From NCBI GenBank assembly GCA_025331125.1, contig JAOALB010000001.1:248001-312000 (forward strand): a DNA stretch of 64,000 nt, written 5' to 3'. The notes beneath the pieces are model-generated. The model was not told the origin of the DNA, searched no databases, and was given only the letters and a program-made list of their open reading frames with translations. Below, in pieces: positions 45,907-59,200 of the stretch. Made by a program: the position numbers and the translations under genes. Positions within the stretch are counted from its first letter, which is position 1. Every line of letters begins with the position of its first letter. The DNA comes from Mycogone perniciosa (taxonomy: Eukaryota > Ascomycota > Sordariomycetes > Hypocreales > Hypocreaceae).

Positions 45907-48900
45907 ATGGGCAAGACAGTGCTTCTTTCGTACGAGTACACTAAAAACGCACCGGATTGCTCTCCCCGTTAGCTTAAATCGAGCGATATCTTCGATTCTC
46001 TAGCCCCCAAACGAGACTAAAGCACTGAACAGCCAGGCATGAACACACCGGCAGTATCCGGGAATAATCCTATTTGCAAGCGCTACTACTAGTACAGTCT
46101 GTCAACGTCGCGGCCCGTACTGTATCACAGTGCCAGGGGGCACCAGAAGCCATGTTTTTGATGAGATGGCGTGCTGTTGAAGCTTTGAACCCTTACTAGC
46201 TCAGCCCTTCCAAGTTCGTGCATGTGAGCTTTTTATACGCAGAGGCGATCGGAAATGGCTGCCTGCTTACCTTGCCAAAGAAAGCCATAGCATCTCGACT
46301 CGTGCTTCGACAGATAAAGCATAGGGGGGCTATGGATGATGGGGGCGATGGGGAAGAAGACGCTTCAACACTGCCGCCTGCTGCTCTGTGCTTGGTGCCT
46401 GGGGGCCCTTGTGTTTTCGTTGAGATACTAGTACGACGACTACTCCGCATACGAATAAAAAAACTGGGCAGAAGGGGGCGCGTAGCTCGAGATCACATGG
46501 CATGAGGCCGATGTGGCCCATCGCCAGAACGACAAGGGCATGCCAGCAAGGTGGAGACGGTCAAATCAAACCTGTAACGCCACACCTTGGCTCAGTCTTG
46601 TTTTGGTGTAGTAGCATCTTGTCCGCGAATAGCAGCTTCTGCGAATGTTCTTTAAGGTATTCTGCGTTTGATGTGCTACATACGAGTACATGTGTGTGTG
46701 CGTGTGCCTTGGCCCACCTGCAGATGCGCCTTTTTATCTGCAATAAGGAATCTTTGTACGACATACGGAGACCAATTGAAGAATGAATGACGGTACAGAA
46801 GGTCTTGGCCGTCGGCCTCATCATCTTCAACGCGCCCCCTAATGATGCCATTGCCAGCGGATCATTAGCACGTGGGGAAAGAGAAAAAAAAGGGACACCT
46901 GGCTTATAGTGAACAAGCTCAAAGTATCACAACTCCATTGATGACTCGTGTGGTACATGTCTACAATATAGTCTCGAGTCAAACCAATACTACTCCGTAC
47001 TCCATGTAACGCTACTTCTCACGCACAAAACCGCCGGAAGTCGGCCCAGGAGCAGCTGTCAAGAAGCCGTTTCGTCAGAAAAAAGACCGGACCGGTGCGG
47101 TTTCCCCGAGTTTCCCGCCGTTAACCAACCTCTTATCTAGCGGCTCTATTCGCAAACTTGACCAGATCGGACTTGGACCAATGGTTGGATGAACGTGCAC
47201 AGTAGTAGTAGTATCTTTTTTTTTTAGCGTTAGGACTAGTTTCGGGTTTCGGAGTTGTGTGGCATTGGGCTCTTGAGTTCATCTGTTCGACACGTTATTT
47301 TTAGGCGGGAAGCTAAAGGAGATCAGGTGTGCTGCGGAACATAACCGACGGTACTCCGTACTTGACTGAACATGCGGTCTGCGTATTGTTCATGTCCGGA
47401 GTGTTAGTTGAGAGTGTGTATGCAACTTCTGTAGCGTCTTAGAGATAAGACATTCTCAAGTCCGTCTCCAGTTTTGCAATACAAAGAAGAGTACACACTG
47501 GGTTTCTCAAAAATCATCTTGGCAGGGACACGGCACGTGGACGGAGCATATCAGGTCACACGCATACGACATCACATTCAAATGCCGAGGGCAGCCTCGT
47601 AAGGCAGCAGCTATTCTTCCAAGAACAATACCTGTATGTATGCAGTTAGAGGGGCCAACAATCTTCATTATAATTCCTTCAGGGGGCGTATTGTCAGTGC
47701 GTCCGTTTGAGTCTCAATCCAAGTCTCAATAGGGAAATCCGAAGCAAAGTTTAAAAAAAAAGTGACTTATGACAATGCCGGGAATAGTACATGGCACTAA
47801 CAGCAAAGCAACTCTCGTAGTTCAAGAACTTTATTAGTAGTTAGGTCGTCAGCATATATGCACACTCCCCGTATTCCTTCTGCCGAAAGCCGTCAGCTCA
47901 TTAGTTCACATTAGATGCCATGATAATGCTAAGCGTTTAGTCGAATTGTAAAGAATGACAAATATCCTTAAAACGCTTGCGAATGCGGTGGTGTCACGGT
48001 CCCCCCCACTGATTTAGTTCAGCCTTGCTCTCGAGTCTAAGGAGCGCATCGAAACTAGTCTGGCTGGTCTTCGTTTTCACCTTCCGCACTAGGCTTGTTA
48101 GTATCGATCCCTCATGTCGCCATCTTGGATGTGTACACACCTCAAGCATCTTAGTGCAAAGCCGATTGGCCCACTTTCTAGATATGGAAAGGAAATGAGA
48201 GAACCGCTCTCTCTCATCGAATTAGAATGCTCATTCATATGTATGTAAGTTGTGGGCTACCACAAGAAACAGGGAAACAACGAATCCTTGTTGTGGGATA
48301 TTGTTTACCCCCTTTTGGGAGCCACGTTTGCCTGCAAGCCCCTTTCTCACGCTGTGAGCTTATGAAAGTCCAATGCAACCAGTAGTTGTCAAGTTAATTT
48401 GTCAAAACAAATCAGGAAAAGGACCTATCTCGGACTTAGATGCAACTATCTCGGTCCCGTAACGATCCCACTAGAAAGACCACTAGGGCCACCACGCACT
48501 AGCAGGCGGAAGGGAAGGACGGAAACTTCCATTCACGAGCATCAAAACGAAACGCCAATCAATGCAGGCCAACGAAGGGCATGTTGTACTCGTAAGGCAC
48601 CGTTGCCCAGCCTTCTTAGTGCGCATGTGCTAGTCACAACGGGAGAAGGGAAAATCATTTCCTTCTTCAGTTCAATTAAACTAGAGCTCTCTTTTCCCCT
48701 AGTTTAGGCCAGGTGGCTTTGGGTTTCGGATACCGCTGCCGCATCCCTTGCCTCCCTCTCATTCATGCCGTCAGTCTTTTTAATACACAGACGCTCTTTT
48801 TAGCTTGAAGTCGTTGATAGTATGTAATATTATTATCTGAGCCAAAAGAATCCCTGCAAAGGATCACAAAGAACCTACCCCCACTCGAAACTCGAAAGGC

Positions 48901-51900
48901 GACACGCCAAGAACGTGCATAGTGGAGTCCTTTTTTGGTGGCGACAAGTCATATAGTTGAGGTGACAACTAGATATGCTATTCGCTTGTGATATACTTTG
49001 CATTTCTTTAACAGGAAAGGTGTTTCCGTTTCCTTATGCAGGGTGAAGGTGGAAGGATGAAGTATCTCCTGCAAAGATATCCTAGTGGGGTTAGAGAAAA
49101 CAAGGGCTCTGCGTAGAGTAAGGAGCACAAGTACTAATAAGGACACCAACCATTTTGGAGATGGTCGATTCACCTCTGAAATGCCGTGCGCAAGTGGGAA
49201 CGGCATATCATGTGCAAAAAGCGGCCGGTGGATACTATCAATTCGCAGCCCTAAAGAACGTTGGGGGCAGGGGCTAGAAATCGGGCAGGGCCAACAACCA
49301 CAGATCTTGCTTCTCTGCCCTCTTATGAAACACGGAGAGAGACTCAGATGTCACAGATCTAATGAGATAATATGACTCGAACCAACACATTGAAGCTCAG
49401 ATGCCTTACTCGTACTAGTCTTCATACACCCCTATTTCCAATCGAATTCTCAACAATAACCATCAATGGTTGTTACATTGACGAAGCAGCATACCAGGGA
49501 CCCTCCCTAGCCTTACACTCAGGAACCCTTCAATACATTGCGGAGTGTCTCCATTCGGCCCTTCACGATCGACTCAAAACGCTCCACAGTCTAACATACG
49601 AGTACATCGAGTCAACTATCTAGTAGTAGCACAACTCCTAATGCTGACTACGACATGCATCCCCTCGGAAGATATCCGCGATCCATCACGATCCCCTAAA
49701 GGCCCCATTCAGCCACACGGTGCATCAAATTGATAAGCCAATTGACCCCATGCCACCGCCACCGCCACAGCACAGGGCTTACCCCATTAGGAAAATCAAC
49801 TCCCCCACTTGAATCTCCAAGAATGGAATGGCACACACTCCAGACTCTCTATGGCGTTGCCGTTGTGTGCAACATCCATCTCATCTCATTGCGCATAAAC
49901 TTTCCTATTTTTGCTAGCACCAATTCTTCATGGCTTGCGTAACCGATCTCAGACAGAACCGCCCTCGGCCAAGCCGTTGCCTCGATTTCTCAGAGGGCGC
50001 ACATACTATTACAAGACAATGCAATGCCAACAGCTGACCAATGCCCTTCGCTCTCTTATGCATGACGCAGTTGAAGGTGATGGAAAACCTTATTCTTGGC
50101 CCACTTGAACACGTAGTTGTCGATCACTTTAATGCATTTGTACTCCGTAATAAAAATCAATCTTACATATTATTTAGAATATACATTGAATTGAATTGGA
50201 ACCGTTTCCCGGCCCCGCTGTCACGTTATCTTTCTTGCTGCATCTCGTCCGGCAACAGGTAATTATTAGGCAGTTTTCAATGTCAATTCTTTCGGTGTTT
50301 TTTTAAAGCATTGTACTGTACGAGAGGTACTCCGTACAGGTAAATCATAACAGCATAAGCCAGCAAGATGATCAGCAGCGGGTCACCGCATTTTGTGTCG
50401 CAGTCAAGCCAAGAAAGAAGAAGAAAAAAAAAGCCTTTCGACATGCCATGCGGAACATGTAACGGAGCCCAAATTCCCGAACCGAGTCCGGCGGACGGAG
50501 ATGCGGGACCTTGTATGTACCACCCACACGCCTCTGTTTTGAACCTGCCTGCCGAGACGAGCAAAAAGTCCCATCAGAGACACACACATCTCTGCCAAGG
50601 GAATCGAATGACGAACCATCGTCTTGCACATGTGCCCTCGGTAGCTGCAGTGACCCCATCATCTGGTTTGTACTTCGTAGGGCAACACAGAGATGCCGTA
50701 TACACCTATGTACCGACCTCCCGTAGGCCCCCCGTATGAGGCCGAATGCGATTCCCAGCCAATAAACGGATGCCCAGATCCATCCACCCATCCATCTCCG
50801 CATAGGTAGTTTGAAAGTCTCGGTACTGGGCCAATCAATCCGCATCGTCATCGAGGTCGATCCCTTTTTAACTGCTGTCGCATGTCTGTCTCGTGCCGGA
50901 GCGCCGTCTAAAAACAGTCACCGTAACTGTATATATTGTGCGCGCCACTTCATTGCCCCGGCCTGTTCATCATACAGCTCCAGCAGTAGTATAGCATATC
51001 CTCAACGCATCATCCTTGACAAGCACGAAAAAAAAGGACAACCATGCCTACCCCCGGCTCGGGCATGTCTTTTTCGGTACGCCTTGCTCGATTTCTGCCT
51101 GAACCGCAAGCCTGATGCGTGCTTGGAGGCTGGGCGTATGGCGACTTGGTCACCCTTTGGTTTCAACTGGCCCAAATTACATGCCCACTTCGCAGAGCGT
51201 CATTTTCCAGACTGTCGGGACAGAGGGGCGGTGACATTCGTGTTTCGCCGTGTCGTCGCAAGCATTCCCCCTCCCCCCAAAAAGAAAAGAAAAGAAAATA
51301 CCAAAAAGCGCAGCAGTATATTAGCTGTTGCATGCTGTATGTGCGGTGACTGAAATGTAATTTGCTCGTTGGGTAATGAAAAGGTCGTGTACGAAGTGAA
51401 GCGTTGTGAAAGGCCACGGCATGGCGGGTTTTGTAAATGTCACACAGCCAGTGATTGGCGGCTCAAAATGGGGGGATTGTTTTATTCCGGAGCAATCTGT
51501 CCAGAAGTCCAGAGGTACTCTACGGAGTACCACTATACCCATTATGCCATGTAAGTCCTCGGAGCCCAGGGATTTGTATTGCTCGTATTCGTCGAGGTTG
51601 CAGTTTTCTCACCAGTGAATCACTGTTCTCGAACCAGCCCCTCAACCCGGCTAAGCCTACAAGAGCGAAGAATGGGAACCTATGACAAACGGCCACGGCA
51701 TGTCGATGAGGCTCAAGTACGAGTAACCATCCATGCGTCGCTGACCCCTCGTATGTATGTCCGTGTATGGAGTACTTCGTAGATAGGTATGTATGCAACA
51801 TGTACGGAGTATGGCCGGTTTGCATGTGCGCTGTACGGAGTACTACAAAGTACGAGTACGTCGGAGATGTTCCGGACGCATTGGCGCGGCATCAGTATTA

Positions 51901-53750
51901 AGCTGCTTTACTCCGTACCCTTTGCCATGTTGCGTCTCGCAACAGACAGCCCATAGTACTGGCCGTCGTGCCGTTCCGCTTTTCCATCCAACAAAAGAAA
52001 CCGTTTTGTGCAGGACTCACCTACCTAGTTCCGCCTCCCAATATCACGTGTTCGTCGCATCACAGGTGCGTTGAATGCGACATAGAGAGAGCTTTGTGTG
52101 ACGGTGGAAAGACACGGTGAATAGAGGGAGGGCAATGAGAACGGGGGAGGGGGGGTGAGATACGCAGTACATACATGCAATGAGTGGTGTAGGACAAAAG
52201 AGGAAAAAAGAAACCAATGAAAATGATAGAAATGCTACGAGACACACGGCCTGCAGCGGCGCATCCCCCTCGACTCGCATTGGCGAAGCGACTGTTTTGT
52301 GAAAATGGTCCCTGCCATCTGATCTGTCATCGACTCATCCCTACTCATTACTCATCACTGCTCACATCTCCTGTCTTATCGTGGGGCAGAGCGCGCGCTG
52401 CGATGCGGCTCTGTTGAGCCAAAGTTTGCTCAGTTGGCGTCCTTTTGTCAGACATCACTTTCACCCTGCGCCAGCTGGCTCCTTCGCAAGGATTGAACAT
52501 GCAGCATCTTCTGTGATGGGCAAAGCGCTGACCCGACAGAAAGGAACTGGAGGTGTGGGCTGTCTGACTTGTCACCCCTTGGCCAGCCTCTCTGCTTGCT
52601 TGCTGGGCTGCACGTCTGGTTCTGGGCACACGCTGGCGGCCTGACCGTGCAAACTGCACTCCCTACGGAGTACTCCTACCAGGAATTGGAGAAAAACAGG
52701 GCCCCGGATGTTCTGGAGGCCAAGTCGGACATAAGGTGGCTGCGGATTGGGTGGTATTTTTGTGGTCTTGTTGCGGCGCATGCAAAGGAGCTTCGTAATG
52801 TGGTGTGTTTGAGAGAAGCGAATGCGGGCAGAGAGGGGTAAAAGAGTAAGGGAGACAAGTTTCACAGGAAGCGTCACTCGCAGCTATGCCCCTGTGGAGA
52901 AAATTTGTCTGCAAGTGAGCGTTTGACTGCTGTTGGTTGTGACGATGGTATGGAAAGTAATAATGAGATCGAGAGTGGCATGGAGCTATTAAGCAAAGCC
53001 GCCAGTCGCTATTATCTTTGAATAGGTAGCGCTTGCGGCTGTTGTTGACTTTTCTAGGTGATGGTCTGGACACTAATAGCAGCAGCAGCATATTAGCGGC
53101 ATACTGGCGGGTGAACTGGCGAGCTGGGGTACTTCGTACTTGGCTTCTTAACACCGCCGCCGCCCACACATCTCACAAACACCGATATATGAGGACATAG
53201 TACTGCTCTCAACAGATGCTTGGGTATTCATCTACGTGTAAACGTGTTAAGTTAATTCTAAACAATAATTCAACGGCCAGCTCTTGCTTCAGTTGGACAA
53301 CAAGGAGAAAAGATGAATAGAAAAATCGAGACATGAATCATGAATAAAGAATGAAGTATCGTGAAATTTGCCCCTGTCTTCCAAGCCATCTCCAGCCCGT
53401 AGTCCTTATACCTTCCACCAGACCCAGAAATATCGCGATGCCCTATTTGATATAAAAGAAAGAATAAGAAAACCAAAGTATGGAAGTATGGGAAGTGAAG
53501 AACAGGAAAAGAAAAAGAAAGAATAATTCGAAAGTAACAAAGATAGCGCCTATAAGATAGAAGCCAAGATCATAACCCAAAAAGAGCGGTAAAAGGCCTT
53601 CATCGCGAAGATTGAAGCATTCTAAACATATTTCCAAAAAGGGCGTCGTCTCATGTTCCACATCCCATCCCGCACCATGTCCTGCTATGCCCCATTGTAT
53701 GCTTCGCCTCCCTAACCGGCCACCCCTTGGCACCAGCATGCCTTCAACGT

Positions 53751-55661
53751 TTAAGGTCCCTTCTGGCGATGGTAGATTGACTGAGCGGCTGGGCCACCCA
53801 TTAGGTGACCATTAGGGTTGGTGTTGCCGTTCATATTGTTGGCGTTGTGTACCTTGAGCAATTGATCACAGGCTTGACGCGCCATGTGTTCGCCTGGCAT
53901 TGTAGTTCCGGGCTCCAATTTCATGGGGGCCCGGCTGTCCCACATGTGAGCATCCATAGCCTCGCTGTTGGTGGAAGAATCTTCGTCCCAGCGTGCGTCT
54001 CGGCGTCTAAAGACTTGATCCACGACATCATCTTCATTGTGCGGATTGCGAGGGCTGATACTGAGCATGCTATCGCTAGTGGCACCCTCGCCACCTTGCT
54101 CTCTTCGGCCGACAGACCGCTTCTTGCTCGATATCCTGTTCCGTCGTCGGATCTCTAGGTCTGGCATGACATCAATGTAGACTGGCTCCTCCAACTTCAA
54201 GTCGTTGACCACCTTGACCTCGATGTCACTGGCGCTGAGGAGCATATTCCGCGAGCCGCCCATCTCCAGGAAGACTTCGAGAATCGACTGGTATCGATTT
54301 TTTTCAACATACTTCCAAGCCTCTCGAACGAGATCGTCCTTTTTCATAAAAAGAATAGACGTTAGCGCAGTTCAGAAAAATCAAAGCGTTCAAGCCATGG
54401 CAATAGAGATAGATTACTTACGTCTTTGGAATGCCACTGGAGATACTTGGATCGACCCCGTTTGAATTTCATCTGCAACATCTCTTTTCCGTGGTGTTTG
54501 TTGAATTTTCGCATAAAGTCGTTCTGAATGCTGTCCCACATGTCTTGGCCCCTCTGGTGGCGGTGTTGCCAGCGGGACTCGAAGGCAGCGGGACTCGAAG
54601 ATGCAGCGCTCCTCGTCGGGACAGGTAGGCTTCAGATTGGGAGGCTTTTCTTCACCGTAGCAATTCTTGTGTTCGTTTGCTGGGTCTAATGCTTGCGAGC
54701 CATTGCGAACGGACCCTGACTGCCGCTTAGAGGGCCTGGCCTTCTTAACGCGCGTGTTCCCTTGCGTTGGGCGGCGGCGGGGAGAGTCGCTTGGAGAGCG
54801 ACGGGTCGAATCAGCATGACTGCTTTGAGTTTGGCCATCGATGCTGAGTCGACGAGCTGGGCGTTGGTATTGTGAAGGATGAGGGTGTGGATGAGGGTGA
54901 GGGTGAGGATGAGGATGACTAAGGAGAGGAGCTGGATGGGGAGCGCTCCGATCCACGTTGCGATGGTGCTGATCCATGGACATGGAGGGGCTGTCGCGCA
55001 TCATGAGGGAGTTTGGATTCTCCATCGATGACACGTCAATATAGTAAGATGGCCCCTGGTGGTGAATTGGCTGTGTTTCGGGGCCCTCGGAGACACCGTA
55101 CGAGCCCATGTAGTGCTCCGTGGGCGGAACCGGCGACCGGCGGTCATCTGGCAGATAAAACTCCTGTGCAACAGTGCCCTGGCTGTTCATGGGAGAATTG
55201 GCCTGGCTGGGCTGGCTGCCCATATCAAACTGGTTGTTCCACTGGTGATACATCTTGGAACTCCCGGGAGGGGTGGGCACCTGGGTGTAAGGCGTGCTTG
55301 GAGGAGGAGGGTACTGGTTCGCCAGTTTGCGGACCTGGTGAAGCGGGGGCGAACCAGCAGTAGAAATGGGAGTAAGGAGACTGGAGTCGCACTGAGGCGG
55401 GAGGTTGAAAGAAGAAACCTGCAGGTGGTTATTGGTAAGTATAGACGCGCTAGCTAGGTAAGGAGGGAGTGTATCAAAGCAGCACATCTCCTCAACGAGG
55501 GCCGTTAGGATGGAACGACTTACTGCAGAGAAGGGTGTAATATCTGGATAAGCAGATGTTACTGAGGGTAAAGGGTGTCTGTCCTCGGGCAAGCCGTGAG
55601 GTCCCGCCAGGCCACCTGCGTGTGGTAGACCTGAGGATATATATTGTTGATGCTCTACCAT
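53751..55661 (-). CDS. Conserved fungal nuclear protein with a Myb-like block, reading frame broken by a 16-bp duplication
   Basis: I do not recognise a named gene. Exons on the minus strand are 55524-55661, 54422-55418 and 53751-54338, with GT-AG introns at 55419-55523 (105 bp, a multiple of three) and 54339-54421. The N-terminal half is disordered and rich in Pro, Ser, His and Gln, with an HP repeat. A basic patch (RVKKARPSKRQSGSV) comes next, then NCYGEEKPPNLKPTCPDEER. After it comes a helical Trp-containing block (QDMWDSIQNDFMRKFNKHHG, MLQMKFKRGRSKYLQW, VREAWKYVEKNRYQSILEVF) resembling a Myb/SANT-like module, and a basic RRRNRISSKKRSV tail. This suggests a transcription regulator. The 997-bp second exon is out of phase by one. 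A 16-bp tandem duplication at 54570-54601 accounts for it: removing 16 bp gives 981 bp, in phase on both sides. The gene is either a real frameshift allele or affected by an assembly error. Confidence 0.65.
54570..54601. repeat. 16-bp tandem duplication inside an exon
   Basis: CAGCGGGACTCGAAG occurs at 54570-54584 and again at 54586-54600, with one spacer base (G, then A after the second copy). It lies inside the second exon of the Myb-like gene and shifts its frame. Confidence 0.95.
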
Positions 55662-56237
55662 GATCAAGCAACGAAACTCCAGACAAGGCTCTGCCGAATC
55701 AGTGGCCGAGAACCTGGTGGAACAGCGGGTGTAGAAGGGGCTGTCGAGCGCAACAGTCTTGCGACAACGGATGGATGGTATTGCAGGAGTAGTGGCGGTA
55801 GCTGGAGGTAGCTCTGAAGGATATGGCAATGGTAAGTTTGAAAAGTCCGTTTCAGACTTGCACGCGGCGCATTTATGTACTCGACTGAGGATGAGGATGA
55901 CTCGAGTGCGAAGAATGAACAAGTCAATTCAGCCTGCGTTGGTCGCGGTGGCAATTGATCAATGTATAAGATAAAGGTCAAGATGGCCTAGTGGGGAAAA
56001 AGAAGAGAAGTCGCTGTTGAGGAAGAGAGCCTTGTGAGGAGGACAGGATGGAATAGGATGCAGATGGCACGACTCTTTGTATAAATGGAGGCTCAGATCA
56101 ACAGCCGAGCTTCTCGAGGTACGTTGCAGGGAAGTGAGTCGACACGCAGAGGGTACAGAATGCATGTACCTCGACAAGCCCGAGTGTCCAGACTAAAGCT
56201 CAGGGATCTGCCCAGTACCCACCGACCTAGGCGACCA

Positions 56238-56250
56238 GGGGGGGGGGGGG
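56238..56250. repeat. Homopolymer run of 13 G
   Basis: An uninterrupted G tract upstream of the Myb-like gene; it may also be error-prone in sequencing. Confidence 0.9.
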
Positions 56251-59200
56251 TTCAGGGGAGTGCGTGCAGTCTAGCTCTAAGACCAGGGTCCCTTGTCATA
56301 GACAGGGCTCTGAGATGGGGGTGGTTCTTGTTGTCGTCTATACATACCGTAGCAGGTACATCACTCGTGGTACTGTCGTGCATATGTGAATACATAGCTA
56401 CCAAGGTGTCACTGAGGGCCCCCGAAGGCAGTTAGATCAGACAAACGGATACTCGATATGGAGCTGCGAGATATGTGGATAAGGGGGTCTTCTGGAGGCG
56501 TGTGGTGGAGGGGAATGGGGTGTGTGTTGGAGGTACCTCTGAAATATGAGGACGGTAGGTGCGGATGCATGTATTTATTCTCAATTATGGAGTGTCTTGG
56601 AGGCAACGGAATGATGAAGCAGATACATGACAATAGATGCATGAATAGTGAATGGCGAGATTGACGGATCGAAGTGGCAGATCGATCGAAGCACGAGAGA
56701 ATGAGAGGGGCGGGTTTTAGCCAGGAGATCGAGGGCGATTGCGGGGATAGTGGTGGTACTGAAGGATAGGAGGATCCTATTCTCCTCCACCATGGTCAAC
56801 GAACAACCGATGGTAATCGCGGCAGTAGAAGGAAGCGGGAGACAGGCCTCCTCTGTCTTTTTGCTTCCTTTTGCTGCCTGACGTGTTTTTCCCTTTGTGT
56901 TTGTTGCTGCTGCCAAGCCGCCAATCCCGACATGCGGAACTGACGAACAGACATGCAACGAATTCCTCGAGGTATCGATCGATACAGACAAGCAGTGAAC
57001 CACACGCGTGGGGGAGCAAGGCAAGCCGTCTCGGAAAGTCATTGGGGCAGCCCGTTTCAGTGGCTACTCGTAAGTGTCCATGGCTCAGCACGCACAAGGG
57101 TTGCTCCTGCAGGGGCATCCCCATAGTTCCTAGGTTCCTAGAGACAATATTCATTGACTCTGAATGCTGAACAGACAGTACTCCCTCCGTACCACTGCCA
57201 ATAAGGTCGGGCGGTGCCATATCATTCCCTCCACAAGTCCCATGACCGTCGGCTTGGCGGCAACGGTAGCCTAGAAAACAGGGCCCTTGAATGCCCTTGG
57301 ACAATGCGGCTCACATTGAGGGGTGACAGTGAAAGGTTTTCCTGTTGCAGCGGAAATGGAGACAAGAAGAAGTGCTGCTTTGCGAGGTTAATCCGAGAAT
57401 TTCGAGAAGAAGGACCCCAGACTACGATTCCCGAGGTTGCACCAGACAAGGCTATAGTCATGCTAGGTAGCACTGGGACGGATACAGAGCAGAAATCGAG
57501 GCAAGATGTGGCAACAGCAATACACTCAAAAAGACCCGCATTTCGGGAGTGGAGCACTGGATAATTGAAAATCATTCATTCTGGCCGACTCAAAACAGTT
57601 CATATGTTTTCCTACAATGTACTAGCGCAAAGAGTCAGGAGAGGAAATGCGCCCGAGAGCGGAGCACAGTGCGGTCATGTTGGCTGTACCGTGTATAATA
57701 TAGTCTTTACAGTTTGCGCGGACGCTTATCGCGCCAGGTCACTGTGCGTCTTCTGTCCAGCACTCTGATGTCTAGTCCTCGTCGCGTCGTCATGATTCAG
57801 CTTTCCAGCGTCTTCTCGCACATCCGACTCAGTCGGAATGTGGTGTAACAGTGATTACGGGCATCTGCATCTGAGCACAAAACACGAATGACAGATAGAC
57901 CGGCCAATACAGATAGATGTATCTGCAATCATCCGGTCTACATGATTCAGTCTGCCTTTGATCGCCTCGCTGAATATATCATAACCGAGGACAGATGGCG
58001 TGCCCTCGGACAGCGTACCTGCAATTGGCCCCCAGAAATACTACTATTTCTCTAATGTCGAGACATTCATTCAATTCATAAGGTGGCGTGGGCTGGTGGC
58101 ACGTTGGACACCGCCATTGACGTTTGTTTCTCTGCCCCACCTTCTTGGCCTAGGTTTGATCGAGGCATGCTTGCGTTGATGGCGAAAAGGCAAAATGAAA
58201 AGGAAGCGTCGAGAGCCCTTGACATGGTGCTAACGAATGGCTTGTATCGACACGGACCGTCAGTCATCATTCAATGACGAGGAAGACGAGCGATCGTGTG
58301 TCTGACAATACTACATAGCTGCCAAGCCATATAGCGTCGGAGACAAACCGCAAGTACTTCGTAGACTCTACTCGTATGCGCACAACAACACGCTCCGTGC
58401 TTGTCCGCCATCCTCTTGACGCCTCTAGCGCAGTACGGAGTACTCAATGATCGATTATCTGACGGCACTGCCGCTGCTATGCTGGTAGGCGTGCTAGTTT
58501 CATCTGTTTGATTTTCACAAGAAAGCCTGCTTCTGAACAAGCCGTCCAGAACTCTATCTTACCAAAATCGAGCCCGTTATCCGAGCCGTTCAACGGTGAC
58601 CCGCCGGCTGAGAAGCAAGTAGGAGATCAAATGCAATGGAGAGCACTCAGACAGCACCGGACTCGCCGGGGTATGCCGAAGAGCTCAGCTCGACACGTCA
58701 CACGTTTTCAATTGTCCAAACTCATCTCACTTGTCCGGTGACCCCCCGCGTGAAATTTTACGCACGCGCAGGCCCTGACTCAATTTCCATACTCTCGGGA
58801 CCTGTGGAGTTAGTAAGCAGGCAGGTTAGGCTTCGCTCCCAGCCATACGAAGTACTACATAACTCACTCAAGTGATTTGGTCCGAAAAGCCGCGGAACAG
58901 GGGCGGTGATTGTCCGTCTTGGCTCTTTCGATCGTTTTTTAGAACCTGCCTTAACCATCAAGCGGCTCTGTCATTTGTGCCGACATTGCTCGTGCCACCA
59001 GCAGAGACGGCGAGGCATCTTTTCAAGCATTTGCCGCCAGCCAATGCCGTCGTTTCCCACTATCAATTTACTATGTACGGAGTACAGATAGGCACATATC
59101 TGTGTGTGTTACGTCCTCCCATCATTGTGGAGTGGTGACAGTCTAATGAATGGCAGAGAGCAGGCTGTGGCACCACTTTATCCCCTTGAGCCTAAGCCGA

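Larger units (their letters stand above)
44059..53750. other. 9.7-kb stretch without a supported gene
   Basis: No ORF here is longer than about 180 codons and none shows a recognisable domain, splice-consistent exon chain or good start context. Base composition looks balanced, so it is not an obvious AT-rich RIP-degraded island. It contains a GCAGTA run near 45111-45137, a pentamer array at 45847-45906, and TACGGAG/TACTCCG words near 44407, 46985, 47351, 50140, 50329, 51519, 51805, 51833, 51910, 52664 and 53131. It may hold non-coding transcripts, very long UTRs or distal regulatory DNA; sequence alone does not decide. Confidence 0.5.

Noticed and set aside
50372..51353. 159- and 180-codon ORFs on opposite strands
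   Set aside because: No domains, mixed low-complexity composition, and no conserved start or intron pattern.
44059..53750. RIP-degraded transposon island
   Set aside because: No marked AT bias and no reverse-transcriptase or transposase fragments that I can recognise.
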